From contig JAQFVV010012508.1 of NCBI GenBank assembly GCA_028023455.1, positions 62,001 through 126,000 of the forward strand: DNA of 64,000 bases. The letters run 5' to 3'. The notes under the pieces were generated by a model. It searched no databases, was not told the DNA's origin, and worked only from the letters and a program-made list of their open reading frames with translations. Of this stretch, positions 47,765 through 60,050 are shown piece after piece. This stretch comes from Epiperipatus broadwayi. Lineage: Eukaryota > Onychophora > Udeonychophora > Euonychophora > Peripatidae. A program made the position numbers and the translations under genes. Each line of letters opens with the position of its first letter. Positions within the stretch are counted from its first letter, which is position 1.

Positions 47765-48943
47765 TACACCTGGATCTTGTTTTATGCAATAGATAGGTTC
47801 CTCAGAAAACATGCACAAAAAAATCGTGCAAAAATAGACGTAACTTACCTTGAAAAAAGGGGATATGGACTGTGATTTTTCAAAACTCGCATAAAAGCAA
47901 AGCATCAACGTAAAATTTACTTTAAAATTCACGCAAAAAAAATAAGGAAATAAAATATGACTAATAAAAAATTTCAAATTTGAAAAAAATTGATACAAGA
48001 CAAACTTTTTTTAACTATAATATTTAATTTCATTCAAAATAATATATTTTTATGCATAATTTACAGTACAGTAATTTACATTTTTTTATACACGTTTTAA
48101 TTATTATTGCTATTTGCTGATAAACAGTTTCATTTGCAAACTGGTAAAAAAATAGATTCTTCACAAGAGGAAATACAACTAGCGCCAAGTTCACTCTCAT
48201 ATTGTGTTAATGGTTTTCTGTTGACAACGTAATTAGTAATTAATCTTTGAGATGATGATTTTATTAATTGTTTATGAACTTAGAGTTATGATAATAAAAA
48301 GACATTTATTCACCATTGCTGGGAAAAATTTAATTAAAACTAACAATTAAAAATTAAATTCTTATTTTTGTCTTTAATTTTTTAATTTTCAATTTCGTTT
48401 AAAAATCAAATTTCGTTTTACATCACATTAATTTCAAGTCACCGTAAGTAATTTTTAAATTGTTAATTACAATTAAAAATCAGATTTTAATTTTTAATTG
48501 TCAAATTTAATTGTGCCCACTGCTATTACTCACCTTTTAAAAATAAACTTGCTGACACTAAATGATTAATAATTGATTACGTTCTTTTTTAAAAAGCAAA
48601 AACAGAATGTGATTTAAAATGCAAAATTAACACGCACAATGTTTGAACAAATTTACATTATAATCTTGTAAAATTTAATGTGTGTATACATAAAATGTGG
48701 AATCATGATTTTAATTTCATTATTGCATAAAATCTTACTATTATAAAGCACTGAAAATATTGAAATTACTAAGATGAAAGTCGAATTCCAATAATGTGCT
48801 ATTACTTTCAATATAATGTAAGTGCGCAAAATTTATTATTTAAAGTAATATCGCATTATCGGAGTTCGACTTCCAGTGAAACATGAATCACGTAACTTCA
48901 AAATCATGTTAAATAAGTCCGCATAAAAAGAGACCAGGTGTAT
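47765..48943. mobile_element. 1.2-kb TIR element of unknown superfamily
   Basis: TACACCTGGATCTTGTTTTATGC at the left (47765-47787) is matched by the complement of the right end (GCATAAAAAGAGACCAGGTGTA, 48922-48943). TA at both ends fits, but does not prove, a Tc1/mariner-type target. Near the right end a separate 100-bp hairpin (about 48780-48872) is built of CGAATTCCAATAATG and its complement. No transposase frame. Confidence 0.6.
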
Positions 48944-49891
48944 AAATAAATTATCTAATTATTATCCTTCATATATTGCCTTAATTCCTGTATAAATGTT
49001 AGTATTTGTAGATAATTTGTAATTAATAAAGATTTAATTAAAAAAATTATATTATTGAAACATTGTTTTCATATTAATTTAAATCCAGCTTTATGACTTG
49101 TTTATTGTAATGAAACTATCCAATCAATCACTGTTGAAAGATCGTGAATAATGGTCTGTTTATACTGGGATATTAAATCTGTACAAATAAAATAACATAA
49201 CAACAATAAAACATTATATAATTTTAATAATTTTTAAAAGTGCATCATTATTAACAAATATTATTTTTAATTTTAGATTAATTTTTTGAAGAATTTAAAC
49301 GAATTTTGAAAAATTATTATTTCAATGATGATGGTAAGTTTCTAACTATTACTAACTAACCAATTAATTTAACTAACAATTATATTTTATTAAGTATACA
49401 AAAATGAACAAAATAAGAGTACACTCTTCAAATCAGTACTATATTTTTGATGAATTGTAGTATAGAAATAAGATGAATACTAGTGTCGCAGCTTTTGCTT
49501 AACATTTGAATACCTAAAAGTAATTTGTCTAAATATGCTAAGACATACACAATGGTGGACCTAAGTAGAAATTGTAGTAATAATTGGCTGAGCATTGTCA
49601 AGAAGTTTTGTCTTCTCATAATCATAGCAAATGTGTTGTATGAGCATGATAGAATATTTAAATATATACAAAGCAGATTAGAAAATCCACTTCTTGGAGA
49701 GAGAAAAGCATGCCTCCTTCTGGTTTATAGTGTAGGTGTTATTCACTATAAACCATGCTTCTTTGATTTTACATTAGAGTCATAGCATTTTATGCATGCA
49801 ATGGAAGCAGAAGACTGTTCAAAGTGTAAAATATTTTTAAAAAATGATATCACTTTTATAAACCTGTAAAAATATGTCAGATATATCTGAT
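48944..49891. other. No gene recognised
   Basis: The 86-codon ORF at 49525-49785 has no motif I recognise. A clean stem-loop lies at 49719-49756 (TGGTTTATAGTG and its complement around an 11-nt loop). Confidence 0.35.
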
Positions 49892-50634
49892 TTAACCTTT
49901 TAACCGCTAAATATATTATTGGTTGTATGAGGTAAAAATCAAATCTTTTAATTGGCCAACTCACAAACTGAAGACAAAGCCTATTGTTAAAACATATTCG
50001 CCTATAATATTAAATTCAACTCAGATACGTTTATAAAAAGTATATTACTAATTTTTCAGGTTATGAAGACAACGAAAGTTCTTTCAAAAATAAATTGCTA
50101 TTTATTTATTCTAAAATATTCAATTTCGGCAACATAAAAGCTATAATATAAACAAAAAGGTCAACTTTTACGTTATAGAAAAGTAAATATTTCTTTAATA
50201 TTTTTACTAAAATGTTCAATATTTTTCGAAAATAATTTTGTTTTTTTAGTTTTTTTTTTTAAAAACTAGTTTAATTTCTGAAATTATATTTTTTTAATAC
50301 TTAAAATTGCATTCGAAATGAAAATCTCAGCGTTTTTCTTTATTTTCTTTGATCAGGCAGTTTCTTTGTTCTTTCCAGCCAATCAGAATGTCTTTTTCGG
50401 CTGAGAGCATGCTAAGAACCAATAACAAGTAATGTTCTTTCTTTGTTTAGGTTTAAATGCGTTTATTTTTTTATTTTTTACTTGTAAAATAAATCGGAAG
50501 AGGGCACCATCTTACAGAACTTTTAAAAACCTATTCAAAACCTATCAAACGAATTTTTTAGCATAAGAACTGGCAGAGTTAGAGTGACGTCAGATGTCTA
50601 CGAGGAGCCTCGTAGGAGGCGGTAAAAGGGTTAA
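49892..50634. mobile_element. piggyBac-like non-autonomous element, copy 3
   Basis: The ends read TTAACCTTTTAACCGC and, on the other strand, TTAACCCTTTTACCGCC, both starting at TTAA. The right end includes a CGAGGAGCCTCG palindrome. The interior matches copies 1 and 2 (ACTTGTAAAATAAATC, CACCATCTTA). 743 bp, no transposase. Confidence 0.7.
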
Positions 50635-50639
50635 TAGAT

Positions 50640-52039
50640 GTTAAATTGTTTGCATCTTATTAACTGTGTAATCCATGTCCAAAACTTATTAAAAGTTTCA
50701 AGACCAACACTCATTTTATTTTCTAAACATAAAAGAAATTAAACTTTCTTAGTATCAAAAATAATGGCAGCTTGTCCATAAGCAATGCGATGCTGCAGCA
50801 TCTCCCAAGAGAGGGAAACCGAAAATTAATTATTAAATTTGTGTTTAAAAATAACAGTAGTATAACAATTATTCATTATTTTGCATAATTATTATGTAAA
50901 TGCAACTAATTAAATTATTTTTAAAAAGAATTATTTTAAGTGATGCTTGAGATGCTGCTAATTATAGCAGTGTTAGAAGCAATATATTCAGTAAATTTTA
51001 ATAAGTTCCACTAAGATTCATTTGTTATTATCAATGCACAAAACTAGCATTACTGGAACTGCTTATTGTGGCAGCATCAATAGTTATTTGAGTGTGGAAT
51101 GTTTATCTGATCTGGTTTTTCTTCAGAGCGGATAAATTTTGATTGTTTTCATTTAGGATGAGCAATAAGATAATCTGTTTTTCTTGTAATTAACATTTAT
51201 AAATTAACATATAAATTTTTATTACCAAAAAAAAATAATAATAATAAAAAGAAATATAAATATTTCTCATGACGAGTACTTGTGTTGAATACATAAAAAA
51301 AAATTACACTTTCCCAAAAATAAAAAAGAAAAGGTCGATTTTCTCCAGATATTATTTGTCAAACAACAGTTAGTAAATACAAAAAAATATATTAGATCCT
51401 GCTACATCTTGAAGGTATTATTAATATGATTATCATACTAAGTTTAAATAAACTCAATACAGTTTGAAGTTACAAAACAAATGTACTTAATATGAAATAT
51501 AATAAAAAACAAAGAATAAATAACAATCAGAAATTGTATTAGAAATATCGAAATAAATAAGCTTTTATTCGTGCATGTCAATTTCTTCACATACACCGTA
51601 GATAATTATATAATGCATTGCATTTTAAATAAAGAAAGTTATTTATGCACCAATTCAGGTATAATTAAAACTATATATACATATGTTATGCATGATGATT
51701 TTAATCTCAGCAGTTATCATATCCATTGTATGTGAATCGTACTTGCAATTATTTTGCTTCCACACCCACACAAATGAATAATCTCTACCAAGGTTTTTTT
51801 TAAAATAAGAGTCCTTTCTGCATAGTTATTTCTCATGATCATAACCGATGTTAATTAAATGTACATTTAAATATATGATTCGCATATGTAGATTTTCTAG
51901 GGTAGCTTAATAATGAGATATTTTATTCATATACTGGCTGCATATATTTACATGATTAAATAATTCCACGACATTTAATTTCATTTTTCTTGTGGCAGTT
52001 GTAATATTTATAACTAAGTATTCATATCTCCAAAACTTT
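50640..52039. other. No gene recognised
   Basis: AT-rich, with no repeat or frame that I can link to anything else. Confidence 0.35.
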
Positions 52040-52915
52040 TTGCAGCAGTGCTGCAAGAAGTATTTCGTAGATTAAAATTGGAATCTAAAGGAGTGAAAGT
52101 AAATGGAGATTATTTAAGTCATTTAGATTTTGCAGATGGTGTAGTTGTTTGTGCAAATAATGCTTTAGAGCTGCAGGAAATGTTGTAGGAGTTATCAGAT
52201 GAAAGTAGGAAAGTAGGACTAAAGATAAATGTTAAAAAGTCTAAAGTAATGTTCAATGGATTTTCTCAAAATATGAAAATAAAGATTGATTATGATGAGT
52301 TAGAAGAAGTTAACAGCTATAAATATCTTGTCCGATTATTAATACAGATGAAAACATAATGGATGAAATTAATCATAGAATTAAACTTGATTGGAATGCT
52401 TTTGGTAGAAATAACTTGATACTAAAAGGAAATATGCCTATGTGTTTAAAAAGAAAGGTTTTTAATAAATGTGTTTTACCAGTTCTTACTTATGGATCTG
52501 AGACTTAGATACATAATAGAAGAGCAATACAAAGACTTCAGTTCACCCAAAGAAGTATGGAGAGATACATGTTAGGAGTAACAAGAAGAGATTGAAATGC
52601 AATATATGGATAAGAGAACAAACAGATGTTATTGACCTCATTGAGAAAATTAAAAGACAAGTGGAATTGGGATGGACATATTGCTAGAAGAGATGATAAT
52701 AGATGTACAACTGAAATCTTAAACTGGATTCCAAGATATTGTAAAAGAACCCAGAAAGAGGCCACATGTAAGATGGATGGATGAAATAAGAAAGTGTGAT
52801 GGATGAAATAAGAAAGTGTGCAGGGGTGATGTGGAGAAGAGAGCTAAACATCGAAGAAGATGGTTTGAACTTGGAGAGACCTTCATCCTGCAGTGGATTG
52901 ATAATGGTTGATGAT
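52040..52915 (+). pseudogene. 5'-truncated non-LTR retrotransposon (RTE-like), RT C-terminal part
   Basis: Successive frames read as the RT palm and C-terminal region: GDYLSHLDFADGVVVCANN (FADD box with second Asp replaced by Gly), LKINVKKSKVMFNG, DEINHRIKLDWNAFGRNN, VLPVLTYGSET and RPHVRWMDEIRKC. The 3' end has CTGCAGTGGATTGATAATGG and a (TGATGA)n tail near 52905-52925, a common end for RTE-type and related LINEs. An in-frame stop follows QEML, and at least two frameshifts occur. The endonuclease and the N-terminal RT are missing, as usual for 5'-truncated insertions. Confidence 0.8.
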
Positions 52916-53147
52916 GATGGTGATGATTAAGGGTATAAGAAGAAAAGATACTTTATTTCTAACTATATATTACAGAGCACACTGTCAGATTCATAATACT
53001 CAACTATTCCACAGCTTTCAATTATTTCTTTTGTAAGTTCACATTATTTAATTAAATGAATTGTACACACACAGACAGTCCTGATCTTTTAACAATGATT
53101 AAAATAAAAATCCTTGTTTTTTACTTCACCTTTGAGTGGTAAGTTTT

Positions 53148-53245
53148 AAATTGCGCTTTACGCGAAAAAGTAAAGCTTATTATTATTAGAAAAGAATTAT
53201 ACGGCTGAGCGCTTTCAGAGAACTTTTTTACGTAAAGCGCAATTT
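53148..53245 (-). repeat. PLE 3'-UTR fragment (CFAISRK-type family)
   Basis: On the minus strand CTCTGAAAGCGCTCAGCC...CTTTACTTTTTCGCG...AAAGCGCAA matches 59640-59712. Upstream core bases of the hammerhead-like fold are lost. The two AAAGCGCAATTT-type arms also pair with each other. Confidence 0.6.
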
Positions 53246-53451
53246 CAAATTTAACAATGATTAGTATTGAACAATAAAGTGTACTTGAGAAATTAGAAAT
53301 GCTCTGTTTTGTTTTCTTCCTTACATTTTAGCAATGATACTGTAATAAAGCACTCTTACTTAAAAATTTCACAGGCCTCCGCTCGACAAAAACTAAAAGA
53401 CATTGTGACAAATTTACATGTTAAAAATGGAAAATATTCATTTGAATAGTC

Positions 53452-53549
53452 TTTTTTTTTTTTTTCATATGTCATAGCATCAGCCGGGATGCGAACCCAC
53501 ACCCGTCTGCAACCAACTACTTGCTTGCAAGGCAGGTGCGAGATCTCAA
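53452..53549 (-). mobile_element. tRNA-headed SINE, long type, copy 1
   Basis: Poly(T), CATATGTCAT, then the head in reverse: B box GGGTTCGCATCCC, TGCAGACGGGTG and CCTTGCAAG. The 5' end (A box) is diverged or lost. Opposite in orientation to the copy 110 bp downstream. Confidence 0.75.
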
Positions 53550-53659
53550 TAGCTTTACAAAAATATGTAGCCTCAAGCTGCAATTTCAAAGCCACTACTT
53601 TTTTAAAGTTAATATTATGATAGAAAATATGGTTGTATAAATATAAGAACTGATGATTT

Positions 53660-53773
53660 GTCAAGCGTTGTTAGCCGAGAGGTCATCGCACCCGCCTTGC
53701 AAGCAAGTAGTTGATTGCAGACGGGTGTGGGTTCGCGTCCCGGCCGATGCCATGACATATGAAAAAAAAAAAA
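53660..53773 (+). mobile_element. tRNA-headed SINE, long type, copy 2, with 15-bp target duplication
   Basis: AAGAACTGATGATTT flanks it exactly (53645-53659, 53774-53788). The head has A box TAGCCGAGAGGTCATCGCA, an Ala(TGC)-like CCTTGCAAG loop region, an insert pairing CACCCG/CGGGTG, B box GGTTCGCGTCC and acceptor GCGTTGT/CCGATGC. The linker CATGACATATG and poly(A) close it. The TSD proves retroposition. Confidence 0.9.
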
Positions 53774-53788
53774 AAGAACTGATGATTT

Positions 53789-56700
53789 TCACATTCACTG
53801 AAAGAATTTAAGACTTGTGATTTTCAACAAAAGACTCCCAATTACAATTTGTTTTTATCCATAAATATAAAACGATATCGCAACTGTCATAAGTTAGAGT
53901 CATATAAAAAATTAGCAAAAGATTTTTAAGTTTCGCAACTGAAAAGGTTTTATTATTTTCTTTGTAACAATTAGTTTCTTTTAGTCACAGCTGAGTCAGT
54001 GTGGTGCACCAGAATAATAATTTTCACTGATTGGTTAGATATGCTGCCCTATTTATTGAGAAATAATTGAGGTAACTATTTAAATTAGATTTTTACATAT
54101 TCCATTTGGTTGAAAGTTGCACACTGTTTTTCTTCTTGTTAATGACATGATTGTGGTTAGTAGATCGACATTTTTTGGATCAAAGGCACGACTGAATTGC
54201 TGTTTGTGTTTTCAGAAGATGGATTTAAATTCAGGATTATTTTGTGCACACTTACATAGGTATTTGTGTGATGCCACTCTTGTGCAATGTTGCTCTTAAT
54301 CCCTATAGTATGCAGTTGAACAGACAGTGTTGCTGCATTGGAATTTACAATCTGCAGCTCATCCACCAATGGCAGTTTATCTTTGGCATTTTTAATCAAG
54401 GTGTTAAGAATAGAGGTGGGAAGGTCAACAACTGATGTTAAATGTTGGAGCATGGATAATGCTATCATAATATAATCATTATTCTGAATGAATACATCAT
54501 AGCTGCAAACCATTTGAAATATTTTAAGAACCAGATTTATCTTATAGTAGTTTAAGCATTTCTATAAGACAGTTCTGCTACTTTCCAAGAATGTAATGCT
54601 CTATTTAACAGATTCAATATTACCAAATATTGATTTGAAAAACATAAGAATAAATCCTATCCATTTTCATGGCTTTCTTCTTAAGAATATGGCAAATGGC
54701 ATAACATTTTTTAGACACTTCCAATTGCTAAAACAGTATTCTATACAGAATAAAATAATTTCTTGATCCAGATAGTGAATAACACAATACTGATAAAGTT
54801 ATAATAGCCATTATGGTGGCTTACCCCATATTGATAAGAATATTATGAGAATTAACATTATTTTGTTCAGTAATGCATTTAAATAACATGGCGTTGCTAT
54901 ATCAATATGCTGAATTAAATGGTTTCACAGAATATTTAAAATATAAACATAGAAATAAAAGAATTTCCATGTGATAACTAAAAAAAAAGATAGTCTTCTC
55001 TTAGCAGGTCAAAATCATGAGAGGATATACTTTCTATGCAAATGCATAGAAATATGCCATTTACATGGTTCAATATTTCTGTGCTTTTGCACAGAAAGTT
55101 ATGGCCTATAGAACAGTTCTGTTTATATTAGCTGTTGCAGGATTAGATGGTGTTGCACACCAATATTACAGCCCATTGATGTACTTCACAACACTATGCA
55201 AATGTGCACACTTAACAGATTTCTATCATATATCATGAGGGTGTTTGGAATTCAACTGACCATAACTGTTGTAATATGCCTTTGTAATAGTGATCTTACA
55301 CCCTAACTGACATAGTATTACATACTAATAATTGTAAGCCCATCACCGTGCTTCCCTACATATCATGGAATGTGAAAGCAATTGCAAAAGGGTCAGGCCA
55401 AGCACCATTTCATAGAAGTCACATAAAAAGACGCATTTGCATGAGAACAGTTACGAGTCAAATAAAATGGCCAAGGTCTCATATTGTTTTTGAAATCGTA
55501 AGCTTGGTTAGATCAGAATATTGTATCTTTTGGTCAGATTAAGAACAGAGAAGAGACAAATAAAATGTCTGAGGTTGAATGTTTTGCAAATCATAATCTT
55601 GATTTGATTCATAGTACTGCATCTTTGTCAATCCTTCAAACTGGAAAAACCATTGCCCCCCTTGCACATTTCAGCATGAAGCACTGACATGTCTAATGTA
55701 AGTTAAAATGTAATTATTGTATTTTAGAAAATAATGTTGGTTTGTAAATTGAGTACTACATCTTTTGAACGATCCTTTGGACCGATAAAAGCATTGTTCC
55801 CCCCCATTATGCCCATTCCAGTGCTACACGCTGTCTTGTGGGATGCAATTTAAAATATTGTAATTCTTGTATTTTTGAAAAAAATGTTTTTTACAAAATA
55901 AGGTCGTTTCGTAAATTGTTTAAAAATAGTTTGCAAAATGCCGCAAGGCACTAAAATGTATAATGTAATTTAAAACAATTATTCCATTTTAGAAAATAAT
56001 GTTAAAGTTGAAAATAATAAAAAAGGCCCGGTAATATTATATTTGTGTTTACATAAAAATTACGCCCTCTCGTGGTTTCAACATGCTAAGAGTAAACTAC
56101 CAAAAAATCTAGAAATGATGTTGTTAGATAACCATTAATTAAAATTGTCAATCCCAAGGTGTACGTATGCTAACCAACAATAGTTTTAATCTGAGTTTTC
56201 CTGCAAATAAAAGATGGATTATTTGTATCATAATGCCAAGATCTTATAGGGAAAATGAATTCAGACAGATATTTTTATAAGTATATATATTTACAGTAAT
56301 ACATAGTAATTTAACAGAATAATAGCATTATTAATATAATACTGGGTCCTCCTTTGTGCTAGTTGTATTTAGCGTGGGATGAAATTATATTGTATAGCTC
56401 TATGATTTAGAATAATATTAAACTATATCTTATAGAAAACTCTCAAGTTCTTTGATTTACATTGGTGGAAAAATTTATCCTTAACTAATTATTCAAAAAT
56501 GTTCCTTATAGTTTTGATAATATTTAAATCAAATGATGAGAAGCCAAGACTGATGTGTAGTATTAATGTCTTAATTTTCCAATTAATATTTAAATATGTG
56601 TGATTTGAATTTAGATGTTCTAAAACACTTTAATTCCTGTATATAATATGCCTTATATAAAAGTTTTCATCTACTTGTGTGTGTATGGACTTTAAATAAA

Positions 56701-57445
56701 TCCAAATGAAGACTACTGTTATTTGTGGAGCCTCTAACAATGATCTTTCAGTCAAGCTCATATTCTTTAAATCCAGGTTACTCGCGACTGACTTTCTAAC
56801 TTCATTAATTTTGCATGGTAATCTTAGAATTAGCTTCTAAATCCTCTTTTCTTTTGAATAGCCCTTTTTATTTTAAATATAATCATTAGGTGGTATTATA
56901 TTGTCACACACATGGGACCTTATAATAAGTGCATGTATGCAGAAGTGTCCAATGAGATGAAGTTAATATTTTTTCTTTCTTATTAAAAGTCATTTACACA
57001 TATAGATTATACATCCTATTTTATAAAAACTGCTGTTAAAAGATTATTTTAATCTTATTGAAGCAATTGATTTGGGGAATCAATTTAAGTGTCAAAGCTG
57101 TCTATTATGAAGTATTCTCTTAAGATGTGTATAGATGCAATATTAACTAACTTTGTAATTTCTTTATTTTCATTTAATTATAATAAGCATTATTATATTT
57201 ATTACATTAATTTGGTTGTCATTTGTTTACAGTATCAGTCTATCAATTGTTTAATAGCTATGAGTTTCATACTGTAATAGGGTCAGGGAGAAAGTAATTT
57301 ATTTTATGTTAGGTTTGCTCATGATCATTAGTGAATATTTGATCACCCCAAATAAATTTTCTAGGCTCATTAAGTAGCCTAGTGGCATCTTCAAGTGATC
57401 GATCTTAATGCGTGCGGATGGTTGGTACAATATATATAATAATTA
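53789..57445. other. No gene recognised
   Basis: The 118-codon minus ORF at 54157-54513 is the longest frame; it has no stop-free extension, no domain I know, and a plus-strand ORF overlaps it. A pair of related C-run segments lies near 55655 and 55799. Confidence 0.35.
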
Positions 57446-57793
57446 AAACCAAGTCATAAATTTTGTAACTTGCTTTTAAGCTTGCATTTTATGATCACTA
57501 GATGGAGCTTACCAATCTAGTGATCATAATATGCAAGCTTAAAAGCAAGTTACAAAATTTATGACTTGTTTTAATTATTGTAAGTGTACCTTTGAAGGCT
57601 TTTGCATTGCTATATTGCAGAGGCTATTATTATATGGTGAAACTGAACTGAATTCAGACCCATATAGCTATTTGGTTTGTAAGGCTGGATTTGAAGACAT
57701 TTATGTGTCTGAAAGGTTCATGCTATCAAATTGATAGAAACATGTTTTATAGGTGCTGACTTTTGAGTTAGTATTTTAGATCTAGTTTCTAGA

Positions 57794-57854
57794 GTCCCAG
57801 TGCTCCACTGAGGTGAGCCACAAGCTTGAAACCAATTGTTCTGGAGACAGGGAC
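57794..57854 (+). ncRNA. Hammerhead ribozyme, tandem unit 1
   Basis: Helix I GTCCC/GGGAC and CTCCA/TGGAG around an internal loop (AGTG/ACA), ten pairs in all. Core CTGAGGT (A9 is T), helix II GAGC/GCTT with loop CACAA, GAA, helix III ACCAATTGTT, then C as H17 (57841). Architecture is complete; the A9 change is the only core defect seen. Confidence 0.7.
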
Positions 57855-58210
57855 CCCTGATAGATATTTTGAATTCTTTCTCTTTCAGCACTTATAAAAT
57901 AAAGGCTGATTAGAGAGCTATTGGTAAGCTCCATCTAGTGATCATAAAATGCAAGCTTAAAAGCAAGTTACGGAATTTATGACTTGCTTTAATTATTATA
58001 AGTGTACCTTTGAAGGCTTTTGCGATGCTATATTGCAGAGGCTATTACTATATGGTGAAACTGAGCTGAATTCAGACCCATATAGCTATCTGGTTTGTAA
58101 GGCTGGATTTGAAGACATTTACGTGTATGAAAAGTTCATGCTTTTAAATTGATAGAAACATGTTTTATAAGTGCTGACTTTTGAGTTAGTATTTTAGATC
58201 TAGTTTCTAG

Positions 58211-58268
58211 AGTCTGCTCCACTGAGGTGAGCCACAAGCTCAAAACCAATTGGTCTGGAGATAGGGAC
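58211..58268 (+). ncRNA. Hammerhead ribozyme remnant, tandem unit 2
   Basis: CTCCA/TGGAG helix I, core CTGAGGT, helix II AGC/GCT, perfectly palindromic helix III ACCAATTGGT and a GTC triplet at C58255. GAAA has become AAAA and the distal helix I strand has lost four bases. Confidence 0.65.
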
Positions 58269-58359
58269 CCCTGATAGAGATTTTGAATTTTTTCTCTTTC
58301 AGCACTTATAAAATAAAACTTGATTAGAGCTATTGGTAAGCTCCATCTAGTGATCATAT

Positions 58360-59520
58360 ATATATATATATATGTTCTTTGCTTGAAAGGAAGTTGAATT
58401 GTCAAGATAATAAAAAATTATAACTAAGAAATAATGCTATTATTAAAACATAAATGTATTCAGTAGTTTAGCCAACTAATTCTTGGGCCAGCGATGCATA
58501 ACCTAATTTTATTCATGATCTTTTTTCTTGACAGAATTTATATGTAATCCTTAAACCTTTTTGATTAATTGTAAAATATAATTTTAGTACATGTAATTTA
58601 TATTTGTGTATGTACATATAATTTTATGTATATAGTCAACAAATTTAAATCATCAGCTATCTTGAATATAAAGAGAATAAATTTGATATGAGCCCAAAAG
58701 TAATAAAATGTGAACAATGATAAAATCTAACCAGATCAATCCTTTTTTGTTCCAAATGAATTAAAAAGGTTTGCAATTAGGCAAATGTGTTAGTCCAATC
58801 AAACATATGTAATAAAAATGTAGGACAACAAAATACTGATAAAGTACTTTAACTGAGAAAACAAGATTAGTCAGGGAGAATAGTTCAAAAACAAAAAAGT
58901 ACCATGAAGAGCAGATAGCTGAAATGCCTCACAGTCTGAATGCTTGCAATACAACATATCACACAAAGAGTAGAGAAAAAATAAAGATAAGATACAAATA
59001 GACTTATAGGTATTAGTCAAAGCTTTAATGAAAATACTAAATAGGATTATATAACATTCAGTGCATGAATAGCCAGAAAACATTCATAGTAGAAATCCAG
59101 GAAGGTAAATTTTAGATAGAAAGATTCATGGTCACCATCAGAACTTATTGTCAAATTAACAGTGCAAAAAATAGTGTTATTAATAGTAGTTTACTACCAA
59201 GTAATTTAACAAACCTGCTACATTAAGACGATTAAATAACAGCATGTGGTCAAAAAATGATCTCCATAATTTTAGGATTTATACTTTTGACATGTAATTG
59301 ACTATATTTTAATATTAGCAAATAAAAGTACATATCAAAGACTCATATTTTATAAATATGACAGACCAATGTATTAGATAAACAGTTGTGTAAATATACA
59401 TAATTTATAGAAAGTTGGTCATTCACGAAGAAACATTAGTGTTGTGTGATTTTTATTGATTTTAAATATTAATATTTAATTGTTACTGAAACTACCATAA
59501 GCTGCCTATAGCTAATATTC
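58360..59520. other. No gene recognised
   Basis: AT-rich; starts with a (TA)n tract. No shared repeat noticed. Confidence 0.35.
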
Positions 59521-59532
59521 GGTTATTTATCG

Positions 59533-59565
59533 TGCTTTGCAATTTCCAGAAAATGGTCGATATAA
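59533..59565 (+). pseudogene. PLE GIY-YIG C-terminal scrap C
   Basis: TGC to TAA reads CFAISRKWSI and stop, the same end as remnants A (DTCFAISRK) and B (DTCFAISRKWTN). The upstream frame is unreadable. The UTR and hammerhead-like fold start 50 nt downstream, as in A and B. Confidence 0.6.
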
Positions 59566-59614
59566 AATTTGCATAAATTTTACATAAACCACAGCTAAAC
59601 TTCAGTTAAAAATA

Positions 59615-59657
59615 GGCTATGATTATGGAGACTCAAGGTCTCTGAAAGCGCTTAGCC
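59615..59657 (+). ncRNA. Hammerhead-like RNA fold downstream of PLE C (family 3)
   Basis: Outer stem GGCT/AGCC, ATGATTATG, helix II GAGAC/GTCTC with loop TCAAG, TGAA, self-complementary AGCGCT, T. Best-paired of the three family 3 copies. Confidence 0.55.
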
Positions 59658-59885
59658 ATATAACTTGTAAGAAGATTGAGACAAGCTTCACTTTTTTGCA
59701 TAAAGCGCAAGCTAAATAACTTATTTATTTTATACAGGTATATTGAATTTTGTAGAGACTATTATAGAGTATTTTGAATATTATTCTATAAATATTTATC
59801 TTGAAAATTAGAATATTGACCTTTTTTTTTAAATGGTAGCTGCATAATGATAATGGGTTGAATTTATAATTGATGGCGATGGCAA

Positions 59886-60050
59886 GCGTTGGTGGCCGAG
59901 TGGTTAGCACAGCTGCCTTATAAGCAGTTGTCCCGGGTTCGCTTCCCGGTCTGGCGATGGCAAGCGTTGGTGGCCGAGTGGTTAGCACAGCTGGCTTATA
60001 AGCAGTTGCCCCGGGGTTCGCTTCCCGGCCTACGCTTTGACACACATAAA
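59886..60050 (+). mobile_element. tRNA-headed SINE, short type, tandem head (2 x 78 bp)
   Basis: Heads at 59886-59956 and 59964-60035: acceptor start GCGTTGG, A box TGGCCGAGTGGTTAGCACA, anticodon loop CTTATAA (TAT), B box GGTTCGCTTCC. Only the second has the TTTGACACACATA linker and poly(A). The first head runs into the next through GGCGATGGCAA, which also precedes the first, so a tandem duplication of 78 bp is likely. Confidence 0.8.

Larger units (their letters stand above)
57446..58357 (+). mobile_element. Tandem 414-bp hammerhead repeat (retrozyme-like), two units plus inverted edge
   Basis: Unit 1 (about 57513-57920) and unit 2 (about 57928-58340) are about 90% alike. The same point in both hammerheads is 414 bp apart (57841, 58255). 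CTCCATCTAGTGATCAT recurs at both unit joins and at the right edge. The left edge (57446-57512) is an inverted copy of the unit start. No ORF is credible; the 89-codon minus ORF is an artefact. The centre is related to family 2 (GCCACAAGC, CTGGAGA...GGACC). Confidence 0.8.

Noticed and set aside
54157-54513. 118-codon ORF on the minus strand
   Set aside because: The protein reads plausibly but matches no family I know, has no splice-site context I can defend, and plus-strand ORFs overlap it.
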